The notes below the pieces were generated by a model, which was given only the letters and a program-made list of their open reading frames with translations, searched no databases and was not told where the DNA came from. Positions 8,669-17,756 of a stretch of DNA of 64,000 nucleotides are shown here, piece by piece; positions within the stretch are counted from its first letter, which is position 1; every line of letters begins with the position of its first letter. The position numbers were made by a program, and so were the translations under genes. Origin of the DNA: Deltaproteobacteria bacterium (GTDB lineage: Bacteria; Desulfobacterota; Binatia; HRBIN30; JACQVA1); contig JACOST010000018.1 in assembly GCA_016178705.1 (NCBI GenBank), positions 40,724-104,723 on the forward strand, in the 5' to 3' direction.

Positions 8669-11269
8669 GTGGATGGACACGTGATACGCAAACCCAAGCG
8701 ACGCCGCACTGCCGCAGCAACACCGCCTCCGCGGCGCGGCCGCGCCGCCGCGAGTGTGGCCAACGAACGCTACCGCGCGATCTCAGAGTTGGCATCCGAC
8801 TGGGCCTACGCGTTTCGTGTGGAGCGGGACGGACGACTGGTAAGCGAGTGGGTGACCGATGCGTTTCGGCGCGTCACTGGCTACGCCGAAGGCGATCTCG
8901 ATGCCCGCGGGGGCTGGCGCGCACTGGTTCATCCCGACGATCTGCCACCCGCGCTGCTACAGAATCAGCGGCTGCTCGCCGGTCACGCCGACGTCACCGA
9001 GTTTCGCATCGTCACCAAGCAGGGCGCGGTGCGTTGGATTCGCAATCACTGCCGTCCGGTGTGGAACGACGGCGCGCGCCGCACGGTACGCATCTACGGC
9101 GCGGCGCAGGACATCACGGAGTTGAAGCGCTCCATCGCCGAATTGACTGAGTGGAAAGACCGCTACGAGGCAGCGGTCAGGGCCAGCGGCCACATCCTCT
9201 ACGATTGGAACGCCGGCACCAACGAGGTCACCTTCGCCGGCGACTACGAGCGCATCCTCGGCTACACGCCCGCGGACGTACCCCGTCAGTTGGACGACGC
9301 GCTCAGTATGACGCATCCAGATGATCTGGCGCGCTTCGAACGCGAAGTGTCACACGTGCGCCGGACGCGTGAACCGTTTCGACTCGAATATCGCGTGCGG
9401 CGCAAGGATGGCCGCTACATCTGCGTGGAGGACCGTGGCTACTTCGTGACCGACAGCACGGGCGCTCTGCACATGGTTGGCTTCTTGATCGATGTCACCG
9501 AACAGCGTCGAGCCGAGGAAGAGAAGGCGGTGCTGCTCGAAGTGGCGCGCGATATTACCGGCACACTCGACCTCGACGAGCTGCTGGATCGTGTGCAACG
9601 GCGGACCGCGGAAATCCTGCCGTGCGAGACCGTCGCCACGTTCTACTTTCACCCGAGTGAACAAGCTTTCCGCATCGTTTCCCACCACGGCGTACCGCCC
9701 GACCTCATCCCTGCGGCGACGGCACTGAAGTTCTCGTACGGCGAGTTGTTCGGCGGGCGGCTGACTGGCGGGCAAACGATTGTGATCAATGATTTCCGTG
9801 AGCAGCCTTGGCTGCCAGCCACGATCTACGAGCGCTTTCATCTCGCGGCCTTGGTGGCGGTGCCGCTGCACGTCCGCGGGCGGATGCTGGGTTCTTTGGT
9901 GGCGTTCACCCAGACCAGCGGCCGGCGCTTCACCCCCGACCAAGTGCAGTTGTGTGAGAGCATCGGGCGACAGTTGGCCGTGGCCATCGAGGCCTCGGAA
10001 TTGTACCGCGCGCAGCAAGACGAGGCGGAAGTCGCCGGGGCGTTAGCACGGGTCGGCCGCGAGTTGATCTCCTCGCTGAGCGCACCGGTGGTGCAAGAGC
10101 GGCTGTGCCGGCTGACCACCGAGGTGCTCGCCTGTGACTACAGTCACGCGCTCATCTGGGAGCCCGAGGCGGGTGTGTTCAGCGCGGCCTCGGCCTATGG
10201 CTACACGTCGGAAGATTGGGAGTCGCTGCGCCTGGTGAAAGTACCGCGGTCGGTGATCGCGCCCCTGTTGGATCGGCTGGAACACGATGGCTTCGTGCAG
10301 ACCGCCGCCGAGCGGTCCGACCTCCTACCACCCGCGGTGCCGCGAGCCAGCCGCACGTTGCACGTAGCGTTGCGTCGGGGCGACGAGGTCATCGGGATTC
10401 TGACCGCCGAATATCGTGATCGCACCGATCCCTTCAGCCTTCGACAGGAGCGGATCAGCCGCGGCATCGCGCATCTGGCCTCGCTCGCGCTGGAGAACGT
10501 CCACCTGGTGGCAGCGCTCGAACATGCCAATCGCCTCAAGGCTGACTTCGTCGCGACCATGTCGCACGAGCTGCGCAGTCCGCTGCATGTCATCATCGGC
10601 TACAATGATCTGTTGCTCGACGAAATGTTCGGCCACTTGACCGAGGCGCAGGCTGAGACCTTGCAGCGCATTCGCCAGCGCTCTCACGAGTTGCTCGATT
10701 TGGTCAACACGACCCTCGATCTGAGCCGGCTCGAAGCGGGCCGGGTGCCGCTCGACCTTCGCCCGGTGCGCCTTGAGCAATTGATCGAGGAACTCGACGC
10801 GGAGACGCGTGTGGTGCGCGTCAAGCCCGGCGTCAATTTTGAGTGGGTAAGCGCCCCCGATCTCCCCAACGTGGTGAGCGATCCGCTCAAGCTGCGAGTG
10901 ATCGTGAAGAACCTGGTTGTGAACGCCCTGAAATTCACCGACGCTGGATCCGTGACTATCACGACGCAACGCCGTGAGGATGGTGTAGAGATCGCCGTGA
11001 GTGACACCGGGATTGGCATCGAGCCTGCCATCCAGCCGTTCATATTCGAACCCTTTCGGCAGGCGGACAGCGCGCACGCACGCGGGGCCGGTGGAGTCGG
11101 TCTCGGTCTCTACATCGTACGACGACTACTCGACTTGCTCGGCGGTAACGTGACGTTGGAGAGCGAACCCGGTCGCGGCTCGTGTTTCCGCGTGTGGATT
11201 CCGCGCACCTACAGCGCCGCCGGCGCGGCCCGTCAACTCACCCGCGAGCGCACGCTAGCTCCGAACTGA
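8669..11269 (+). CDS. Multi-sensor histidine kinase (2 PAS, 2 GAF, HisKA, HATPase)
   Basis: 866 residues, GTG start. A basic Ala/Pro-rich N-terminus (1-30) precedes PAS1 (34-150, GGWRALVHPDDLPPALL), PAS2 (165-279), GAF1 (about 295-445), GAF2 (about 455-615), HisKA with H633 in FVATMSHELRSPLHVIIGYN, and HATPase (about 735-845: NLVVNALKFT, SDTGIGIEP, GGVGLGLYIVRRL). No transmembrane helix, so a soluble sensor. The whole PAS/GAF/GAF/HisKA/HATPase stretch is paralogous to the C-terminal two thirds of the kinase at 12.4 kb. Ligands are not predictable; no bilin-lyase-type Cys signature is visible in the GAFs. The partner regulator is unknown, possibly the Rcp1-like gene just upstream. Confidence 0.9.
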   Translation: MDGHVIRKPKRRRTAAATPPPRRGRAAASVANERYRAISELASDWAYAFRVERDGRLVSEWVTDAFRRVTGYAEGDLDARGGWRALVHPDDLPPALLQNQRLLAGHADVTEFRIVTKQGAVRWIRNHCRPVWNDGARRTVRIYGAAQDITELKRSIAELTEWKDRYEAAVRASGHILYDWNAGTNEVTFAGDYERILGYTPADVPRQLDDALSMTHPDDLARFEREVSHVRRTREPFRLEYRVRRKDGRYICVEDRGYFVTDSTGALHMVGFLIDVTEQRRAEEEKAVLLEVARDITGTLDLDELLDRVQRRTAEILPCETVATFYFHPSEQAFRIVSHHGVPPDLIPAATALKFSYGELFGGRLTGGQTIVINDFREQPWLPATIYERFHLAALVAVPLHVRGRMLGSLVAFTQTSGRRFTPDQVQLCESIGRQLAVAIEASELYRAQQDEAEVAGALARVGRELISSLSAPVVQERLCRLTTEVLACDYSHALIWEPEAGVFSAASAYGYTSEDWESLRLVKVPRSVIAPLLDRLEHDGFVQTAAERSDLLPPAVPRASRTLHVALRRGDEVIGILTAEYRDRTDPFSLRQERISRGIAHLASLALENVHLVAALEHANRLKADFVATMSHELRSPLHVIIGYNDLLLDEMFGHLTEAQAETLQRIRQRSHELLDLVNTTLDLSRLEAGRVPLDLRPVRLEQLIEELDAETRVVRVKPGVNFEWVSAPDLPNVVSDPLKLRVIVKNLVVNALKFTDAGSVTITTQRREDGVEIAVSDTGIGIEPAIQPFIFEPFRQADSAHARGAGGVGLGLYIVRRLLDLLGGNVTLESEPGRGSCFRVWIPRTYSAAGAARQLTRERTLAPN

Positions 11270-11316
11270 GTCTCCGCGATCTTGCTCTCGCGCCACCCGC
11301 GCGCTACGCGACCACC

Positions 11317-12222
11317 ATGACCCAACCGGTGCACATCCCTGTCATGCTGCCTGAGGTGCTCGCCCATCTGGTAACCGGCGCGGGCGGCCGCTTCGTCGAT
11401 GCCACCATCGATGGCGGCGGGCACGCCGCCGCGATCCTGGAGCGCACAGCACCCGCGGGGCGGGTGCTCGGGATCGACCGCGATCCGGATTTGCTCACGG
11501 CCTTACGCGGCACGCTCGCGGCGGAAGTCGAGTCGGGCCGCCTCGTGCTCGCCAGCGGGAGCTTCCAGGCTCTGACCACCATCGTCGAAGCCAGGCAATT
11601 CGCTCCGGTCGACGGTGTATTGTTCGATCTCGGGCTCAGTTCCTACCACTTCGACGTCAGCGGCCGCGGCTTCAGCTTCATGCGCGGCGAGCCGCTCGAC
11701 ATGCGCTTCGATCCGACCGACACCGCGACTGAAACCGCCGCGGACCTCCTGCGCACACGCACCCACGAGCAGTTGCGGGCGATCTTCCAAAGCTTCGGTG
11801 AGGAGCGTTTCTCCGGCCGGATTGCGGGCCGCATCATGATCGAGCGTGAAGCGACGCCGATCACCACCACCGACCAACTGTTCGAGCTGATCGCGACGGC
11901 GCTGCCGGCGCGCTTGCGCTGGCGGGCGGCACGCTCTGCGGCGCGTATCTTTCAAGCGCTCCGCATCGCCGTCAACGATGAACTCGAGGCCATCAGTGAA
12001 GCCCTGCCACAGGCCCTGGCCCTCCTCAATCCGGGTGGTCGGCTGGTGGTGATCGCCTTCCACTCACTCGAAGATCGCCTGGTGAAACAGTTCTTCGTCG
12101 CCGAGCGGGGCGCCGGCCGCGTGCGGGTGGTAACCAAGCGACCGCTGCGCCCGACCGAGGCCGAAGTGGCCACCAATCCACGCGCCGCCAGCGCCAAGCT
12201 GCGCGTCGCCGAGAAGTTGTGA
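11317..12222 (+). CDS. rsmH: 16S rRNA (cytosine-1402-N4)-methyltransferase RsmH (MraW)
   Basis: 301 residues from ATG 11317. HIPVMLPEVLAHL at the N-terminus, the SAM motif FVDATIDGGGHAAAIL, LGIDRDPDLL, FDLGLSSYHFDVSGRGFSF, the DMRFDP box, RAARSAARIFQALRIAVNDEL and VIAFHSLEDRLVKQFF are all RsmH signatures. It dimethylates N4/O2' position C1402 of 16S rRNA together with RsmI. Usually it is the second gene of the dcw cell-wall cluster (mraZ-rsmH-ftsL). Here it sits alone between two sensor kinases with no cell-division gene in sight, so either the cluster is broken up in this lineage or this is a second copy. Confidence 0.93.
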   Translation: MTQPVHIPVMLPEVLAHLVTGAGGRFVDATIDGGGHAAAILERTAPAGRVLGIDRDPDLLTALRGTLAAEVESGRLVLASGSFQALTTIVEARQFAPVDGVLFDLGLSSYHFDVSGRGFSFMRGEPLDMRFDPTDTATETAADLLRTRTHEQLRAIFQSFGEERFSGRIAGRIMIEREATPITTTDQLFELIATALPARLRWRAARSAARIFQALRIAVNDELEAISEALPQALALLNPGGRLVVIAFHSLEDRLVKQFFVAERGAGRVRVVTKRPLRPTEAEVATNPRAASAKLRVAEKL

Positions 12223-12378
12223 AGGGCCCTCTCTTCAACTTGTGCTTGACCGCGTCCATCGCCGCGGCGTAAGTTCGACTCCAAGTGTGCGAGGTCGTTG
12301 CTGCACGCTGGACGGATCGGCGGTGAGGGTGGTCGCGAGGATGGTGAGAGATCCAGCGGCAGCCCGCACGGGCTGGCC

Positions 12379-15300
12379 ATGGTGTTGACCCCTACCGCTG
12401 AACCAACAGAGAATTCCGTACTGCGCGTTGTTTTGGCCGACGACAGCGCGGATGACTCGCGCCGCACCGTCGCCGCACTTCATAGCGAGTTTCCTCGGCT
12501 CAAGGTCATCCAGATCGGCGGTGCCGCAGCGTGGGCGGAAGTGCTCGCCGCTAGTGCGTTTGATCTCGTTGTCACCGAGTACCGTCTGAGCTGGACCACC
12601 GGCCTCGCATTGCTGCGCGACACCAAAGCGCGCCGGCCGCACGCCCCGGTGGTCATGGTCACCGAGATCAGCAGCATTGCGGCGGCGGTGGCGGCCATGA
12701 AAGCCGGCTTCGACGACTACGTGCCGAAGAACGATCTCGGCCGCTTGACCACCGCCGTGTGGGAAAGCCTCGACCGCGCGCGCCGCCGCAGTGAAGGTAG
12801 CGCGGCGGTAGCGGAGTTCAGTCGCTCGGAAGAGCGCTACCGCACCTTACTCGATCTCACGTCGGACTATCCGTTCACCCTCCGGGTCGAACCCGACGGC
12901 ACGTTGGTACGCGAGCGCTTCGGACGCGATACCCCGATTTTCGGCTACGCGCCGGAGGAGTTCGACGCGCGCGGCGGGTGGGCCAGCGCGATGCATCCCG
13001 ACGATCTGCCGGGCGTGCTGGCGCTCCTCGATCGTCTGCGCAGCAACGAACAGGCGCAGACCGATGCGCGCTTCGTCACCAAGAGCGGCGAAGTGCGGTG
13101 GTCCCGCCTCGTCGCGCGCCCGGTGTGGGATGCGGCGCAGCAGCGTGTCGTGCGCATCCACGGTGCCGCGCAGGACGTCACCGAGCAGAAGCAGGCGGAA
13201 GCGGCGCTGCAGGTGTCGCAAGCGCGCTACCGCGCGGTCTCCGAACTCACGTCGGACTTCGCCTACTCGTTGCGGGTCGAGCCCGACGGCAACTTGGTAT
13301 TCGACTGGGCCACCCCCGCCTTCTCGGCGATCACCGGTTACTCCGTCGAAGAAATGCGTGATAGCGCCAATTGGCCAAGGCGCCTTCATCCGGATGATTT
13401 GCCGGTTGCGCTTCAGCACCGCGCTCGCATATTCGCCGGCAAACCCGACGTCTTCGAGTTTCGCATCGTCACCTCCGACGGCTCGCAGCGCTGGCTGCGC
13501 AACTACGCCCGCCCGGTATGGGACGAGCCGGCCGGTCGGGTCGTGCAGGTGTTCGGGGCGGCGCAAGACATCACGGACCGCAAGGAAGCGGAGGAACAAT
13601 TGCGGCATAGCCACGTGCTGCTGCGCGCGATCAGCGAGGGCACGACCGATGCGGTGTTCGTCAAGGATCTGCACGGCCGGTATCTGCTGATCAATTTCGC
13701 CGGAGCGCAGGTACTCGGCGTCCCCGTCGACACCGTCATCGGCAAGGATGATACGGCATTCTTCTCGCCCGACACCGCGCGCGAGATCATGACCCGCGAC
13801 CGCGACGTCATGTTCGCGGGCGAAACGCAAACCTACGAGGAAGTCGGAACCATTGCGGGGACGACCCGTACCTACCTCTCCACGAAAGGGCCGTACCGTG
13901 ATCCGAGCGGAAACGTCATCGGATTGTTCGGCATCTCGCGGGACATCAGTGAGCGCAAGCGCGCTGAGGAAGCGTTGCGTGAGAGCGAAGAGCGCTTCCG
14001 AGCCGTCGCCGAGACGGCCAAGTCTGCGATCTTCATCCAAGGCGAGACCTTCCGCTACGCGAATCCTGCCACTGAAGCCATCACCGGATACTCGCAGACC
14101 GAGATCCTGAAGATGAATTTCTGGGACGTGCTCCATCCGGACTTTCGAGAACAGGTACGGATCCTTCCGTTTGCGCAGCCGCCCGATGAGCCAAGGGTAC
14201 GGCACTCGGAGATCAAGATCAGTACCAAAAGCGGCGAAGCACGCTGGCTTGACGCGGCCGGGGCGATCGTGGAGATCGGCGGACAACCGGCTGTGCTCGG
14301 GATCGCGTTCGACATTTCCGAACGCGTGCGCGCGACCGAAGCGCTGCAGGCCAGCGAGGAACGCTATCGCGAACTAGTGGAGAACGCCGAGGATATCATC
14401 TTCTCAATCGATCCAACCGGACAGATCACATCGATCAACCAGGCGGTGGAAGGGATCACTGGCTACACCCGTGCCGAAGCCATGGCGATGAACTTCGTCT
14501 CGGCGATTGCCCCCGACCAGCTCGCGCACGCGCAAGAGGCCTTCCTGCGCCAACTGCAGGGCAACAAGACCCCGGCCTTCGAACTCGACCTGATCGGAAA
14601 GCACGGGCAGCGCATCACGTTCGAAGTAACCTCCAGCACGCAGTATCGGGAGAGTGTAGCGGTGGCGATCGACGGCATTGCGCGCGACATCACCGAACGA
14701 CGGCGCGGGGAAGCCGAGAAGGCGGCGCTGCTCGAAGTCGCTCGCGACATCAGTGGGACGCTCGATTTCTCCGAGCTGCTCGCACGCGTGCAACGACGCA
14801 CCGCTCAAGTGCTGCCGTGCGATGCGGTCATCACTTTCTCGTGGGACAACGCGCAGCAAGCCGAGCGCGCCATTTCGCATTGTGGCATGGCCCCGCATTC
14901 GGCGGCCGACCTCGACGCGCTCACGTTCGGGCAGCCCCTGTTCAGCGACCAGGAGCGCGCTGCCGAGGCGCTGGTGATCAATGACATTCACGCTCAGCCG
15001 TGGGTTCCGGTCGAGATCTGTGAACGCTTTCATATTACCGCCCTCATCGCCGCACCGTTGCACATGCGCGACAGGCAGTTCGGCACGTTGGTCGCCTTCA
15101 GCCGTTCCCCCGGCCACGCGTTCAGTGCGCGCCAGGCGGAGCTGCTCGACGCCATCGCGCGCCAGCTGGCGGTCGCCATCGAGGCCAGCGAATTGTATGA
15201 GGCATTGGAGGAAGAAGCGGCGGTCTCCAGCGCCCTCGCCCGTGTCGGACAAGAATTGATCGGGTCGCTCGATCACGGCGTGCTCGTCGATCGCTTGTGT

Positions 15301-16449
15301 CGACTCACCCGTGAGGTGTTGGGGTGTGACTACAGCCACGCCTATCTGTTGCACCGGAACGGCGAGGTGTTCGTGCCCTCGGGCAACGCTGGCGATCCGA
15401 TGGAGCAGTGGGACGCGTTCCGCGTACTGCATCTGCCACGGACTCACCTGGTCAAGCTGCTCGAGCGGATCGAGCGCGATGAGGTGGCGCAGGTGGTCAA
15501 CGATGAACCGGCCGATTTGCTACTGGGTGAACGGCCGAGTCTCTTCGGGGTCACCGTGACCATGTTCCTGCCGCTGCGCCACGGCGGCCAGATTTTCGGG
15601 CTGCTCACTGCGGGCTATCGCGGCCGACTCTTGCCGTTCAGCGAGCAGCAGCAACGTACCGCGCGAGGGGTCGCGCAACTCGCGTCCGTCGCGCTCACCA
15701 ACGCCCACCTGGTTGAGGAGCTGGCGCGAGCGAACCGACTGAAGTCAGACTTCGTCGCCACCATGTCGCACGAGCTCCGGACGCCGCTGAACATCATCAT
15801 GGGATACCATGATCTCCTGCTCGATGGCGCGTTCGGGCCGCTCGCACCGGAACAGGCCTCGCGCCTCCGGCGCGCCGACTACAGCGCGCGTCAGCTCCTC
15901 GAGTTGATCAATGCAACACTCGATCTCAGTCGACTGGAATCGGGGCGAGTACCGCTGGATCTGCGCGAGACAGGTCTAGGTGATCTGTTAGCCGAGGTCG
16001 ACAACGAGCTGCGCGAGTTGCGGCAGCAGAAGCCGAGCGTCCAGTTCGTTTCGCACTTGGCGCCCGAGTTGCCGTCGCTACAAACCGATCCGCTCAAGTT
16101 GAAGGTCGTGGTAAAAAATGTGATCGCCAACGCGTTGAAGTTCACGCCTCGAGGTCAGGTGAGTCTCGAAGCGCACGCGCGTGATGGGGGCGTGGAGATC
16201 AATGTCGCCGACACTGGCGTCGGTATCGCGCCGGAGTCACTAGGGGTGATCTTCGAACCGTTTCGCCAGGTAGACGGCTCGTCCACGCGCCGCTACGGCG
16301 GGGTTGGGCTTGGCCTGTACGTGGCGCGCCGCTTGGTAGACATGCTGGGCGGGACAATCACCGTCGACAGCGAGGTCGATCGCGGCTCGACCTTCCACAT
16401 CTGGGTACCGACCGACACCCGCTCGGCGCGGCAAGCGGAGACCGGGTGA
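12379..16449 (+). CDS. Giant hybrid sensor kinase: receiver, 5 PAS, 2 GAF, HisKA, HATPase
   Basis: 1356 residues from ATG 12379 (the frame is open from 12298). The receiver domain (16-125) has the acidic pair D21/D22 and K117, but the phosphoacceptor position reads Glu (E67 in FDLVVTEYRLSWTTG). PAS domains start near 151, 280, 404, 536 and 659, each closing with an (A/R)DITE/DISERKR-type segment; GAF1 begins near 784, GAF2 near 950; HisKA H1131 in FVATMSHELRTPLNII; HATPase has NVIANALKFT, DTGVGIAPE and GGVGLGLYVARRL. Soluble. PAS1 and PAS2 plus the C-terminal half are close paralogues of the kinase at 8.7 kb, implying tandem duplication followed by domain gain. Confidence 0.9.
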   Translation: MVLTPTAEPTENSVLRVVLADDSADDSRRTVAALHSEFPRLKVIQIGGAAAWAEVLAASAFDLVVTEYRLSWTTGLALLRDTKARRPHAPVVMVTEISSIAAAVAAMKAGFDDYVPKNDLGRLTTAVWESLDRARRRSEGSAAVAEFSRSEERYRTLLDLTSDYPFTLRVEPDGTLVRERFGRDTPIFGYAPEEFDARGGWASAMHPDDLPGVLALLDRLRSNEQAQTDARFVTKSGEVRWSRLVARPVWDAAQQRVVRIHGAAQDVTEQKQAEAALQVSQARYRAVSELTSDFAYSLRVEPDGNLVFDWATPAFSAITGYSVEEMRDSANWPRRLHPDDLPVALQHRARIFAGKPDVFEFRIVTSDGSQRWLRNYARPVWDEPAGRVVQVFGAAQDITDRKEAEEQLRHSHVLLRAISEGTTDAVFVKDLHGRYLLINFAGAQVLGVPVDTVIGKDDTAFFSPDTAREIMTRDRDVMFAGETQTYEEVGTIAGTTRTYLSTKGPYRDPSGNVIGLFGISRDISERKRAEEALRESEERFRAVAETAKSAIFIQGETFRYANPATEAITGYSQTEILKMNFWDVLHPDFREQVRILPFAQPPDEPRVRHSEIKISTKSGEARWLDAAGAIVEIGGQPAVLGIAFDISERVRATEALQASEERYRELVENAEDIIFSIDPTGQITSINQAVEGITGYTRAEAMAMNFVSAIAPDQLAHAQEAFLRQLQGNKTPAFELDLIGKHGQRITFEVTSSTQYRESVAVAIDGIARDITERRRGEAEKAALLEVARDISGTLDFSELLARVQRRTAQVLPCDAVITFSWDNAQQAERAISHCGMAPHSAADLDALTFGQPLFSDQERAAEALVINDIHAQPWVPVEICERFHITALIAAPLHMRDRQFGTLVAFSRSPGHAFSARQAELLDAIARQLAVAIEASELYEALEEEAAVSSALARVGQELIGSLDHGVLVDRLCRLTREVLGCDYSHAYLLHRNGEVFVPSGNAGDPMEQWDAFRVLHLPRTHLVKLLERIERDEVAQVVNDEPADLLLGERPSLFGVTVTMFLPLRHGGQIFGLLTAGYRGRLLPFSEQQQRTARGVAQLASVALTNAHLVEELARANRLKSDFVATMSHELRTPLNIIMGYHDLLLDGAFGPLAPEQASRLRRADYSARQLLELINATLDLSRLESGRVPLDLRETGLGDLLAEVDNELRELRQQKPSVQFVSHLAPELPSLQTDPLKLKVVVKNVIANALKFTPRGQVSLEAHARDGGVEINVADTGVGIAPESLGVIFEPFRQVDGSSTRRYGGVGLGLYVARRLVDMLGGTITVDSEVDRGSTFHIWVPTDTRSARQAETG

Positions 16450-16476
16450 CGCCAAGCGGCGGCCGACGATATCCGC

Positions 16477-17700
16477 TCAGCTCAACTCCTTGCTCGAGTA
16501 GCCCAGAATCCGGCGCGCGATGATGAGCAGATTGATCTGTTGGGTACCTTCGAAGATGTCGTTGATCTTGGCATCGCGCATCCACTTCTCGAGCAGGATC
16601 TTGCGCGAGTAGCCGATCGGTCCCAGCAGCTCGACGGCCTTTTGCGTCACTTGAGTGACCGCGAGCCCCGCCTTCGCCTTGCACATCGAAGCTTCCAAGT
16701 TGTTCTGCATTCCTTGGTCCATCATCCAACATGCGCGCCACGTGAGCAGGCGCGCGGCTTGGAGGTTGGCCTCCATATCCATGAAATCGCGCTCGATGGT
16801 GGTGAGGGTGTGCGCGGGTGCGCCGTAACGAATGGCGACGCCTTCCTTGGCGAGCGCCTCGCGGGTGTAGTCGAGCGCCGCGCGGCCGATGCCCAACGCG
16901 CTCGCGGCGACGATCGGACGCGTCGAGTCGAAGGTGGCCATGACTCCCTTGAAACCTTCGGTAGTTTTTTTCACCTCGGCGGTACCGAGCAAATTGTTGA
17001 GCGGGATGCGGCAGTCCTCGAACACGATGGTGGCGGTGTCTGAGGCGCGGATGCCCATCTTCTTTTCGAGGCCGGTGACGGTCATGCCGGACGTGTGGTG
17101 GTCGACGACGAAGGCCTTGATCCCGCCGCGGCCGGCGGACTTGTCAACGGTGGCCCAGACGACCACAAAGCCTTCCGATTTCTCGACCGCCATATAGCCG
17201 CTGGTGCAAAAGATCTTGGTGCCGTTGAGCACCCACTGGTCACCGTCGCGCACCGCGGTGGTGGTGATCGCGGCAGAGTCGGAACCGCAGCTCGGCTCGG
17301 TGATCGCCATCGCCCCCCACTTGGGTGCGCCTTCCTTGAAGCGCGCGAGGAAGCGCTCCTTCTGCTCAGGCGTGCCGGCGGCCATCACCGCGGCGCCGCC
17401 GAGGCCGGGGTTGGGGATGCTCAGATAGAGGCCAGCATCGCCCCACGACAGCTCTTCGATCGTGACCGCGGCGCCGAGGCTGCGGGTGGCAGGACCATCT
17501 TTTTTCGCCGCCTTGCCATCGCCGCCGATGCTGACCGGACTCATCTTCGATGCGTTCCACATCATATCGAAGAACTCCATCGGCTTGTCGTGCTCGTGCT
17601 CATCGTATTCGCGCGAAATGGGTCGCATCGCCGATTCCGCCAGCATGTGAATCATGTCGCGGCTGCGTGCGATGTCGGCGGACAATTCGAAGTCGATCAT
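16477..17700 (-). CDS. Acyl-CoA dehydrogenase
   Basis: 407 residues; start at 17700 supported by CGGAGGT seven bases upstream (the longer frame lacks this). MIDFELSADIARSRDMIHML at the N-terminal helix, the FAD/substrate segment AMAITEPSCGSDSAAITTTA, GTKIFCTSGYMA, the hinge region FDSTRPIVAASALGIGRAAL, and INDIFEGTQQINLLIIARRI, in which the Glu of FEGT is at the catalytic-base position. It oxidises an acyl-CoA to the 2-enoyl-CoA with transfer to ETF. It is last in the TetR-ACAD-ACAD run, 57 bp after the second ACAD gene; the two may work together or form a heteromer. Chain-length preference unknown. Confidence 0.9.
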   Translation of the reverse strand: MIDFELSADIARSRDMIHMLAESAMRPISREYDEHEHDKPMEFFDMMWNASKMSPVSIGGDGKAAKKDGPATRSLGAAVTIEELSWGDAGLYLSIPNPGLGGAAVMAAGTPEQKERFLARFKEGAPKWGAMAITEPSCGSDSAAITTTAVRDGDQWVLNGTKIFCTSGYMAVEKSEGFVVVWATVDKSAGRGGIKAFVVDHHTSGMTVTGLEKKMGIRASDTATIVFEDCRIPLNNLLGTAEVKKTTEGFKGVMATFDSTRPIVAASALGIGRAALDYTREALAKEGVAIRYGAPAHTLTTIERDFMDMEANLQAARLLTWRACWMMDQGMQNNLEASMCKAKAGLAVTQVTQKAVELLGPIGYSRKILLEKWMRDAKINDIFEGTQQINLLIIARRILGYSSKELS

Positions 17701-17756
17701 GGTGACCTCCGTTTTCTCACTCTCGTACATTCGGGACCCGTGAAAACCACGGTCCT

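Noticed and set aside
12847..14286. 479-residue minus-strand ORF
   Set aside because: Antisense shadow of the PAS-rich kinase in a high-GC frame; no protein-family signature and the plus-strand frame has unmistakable domains.
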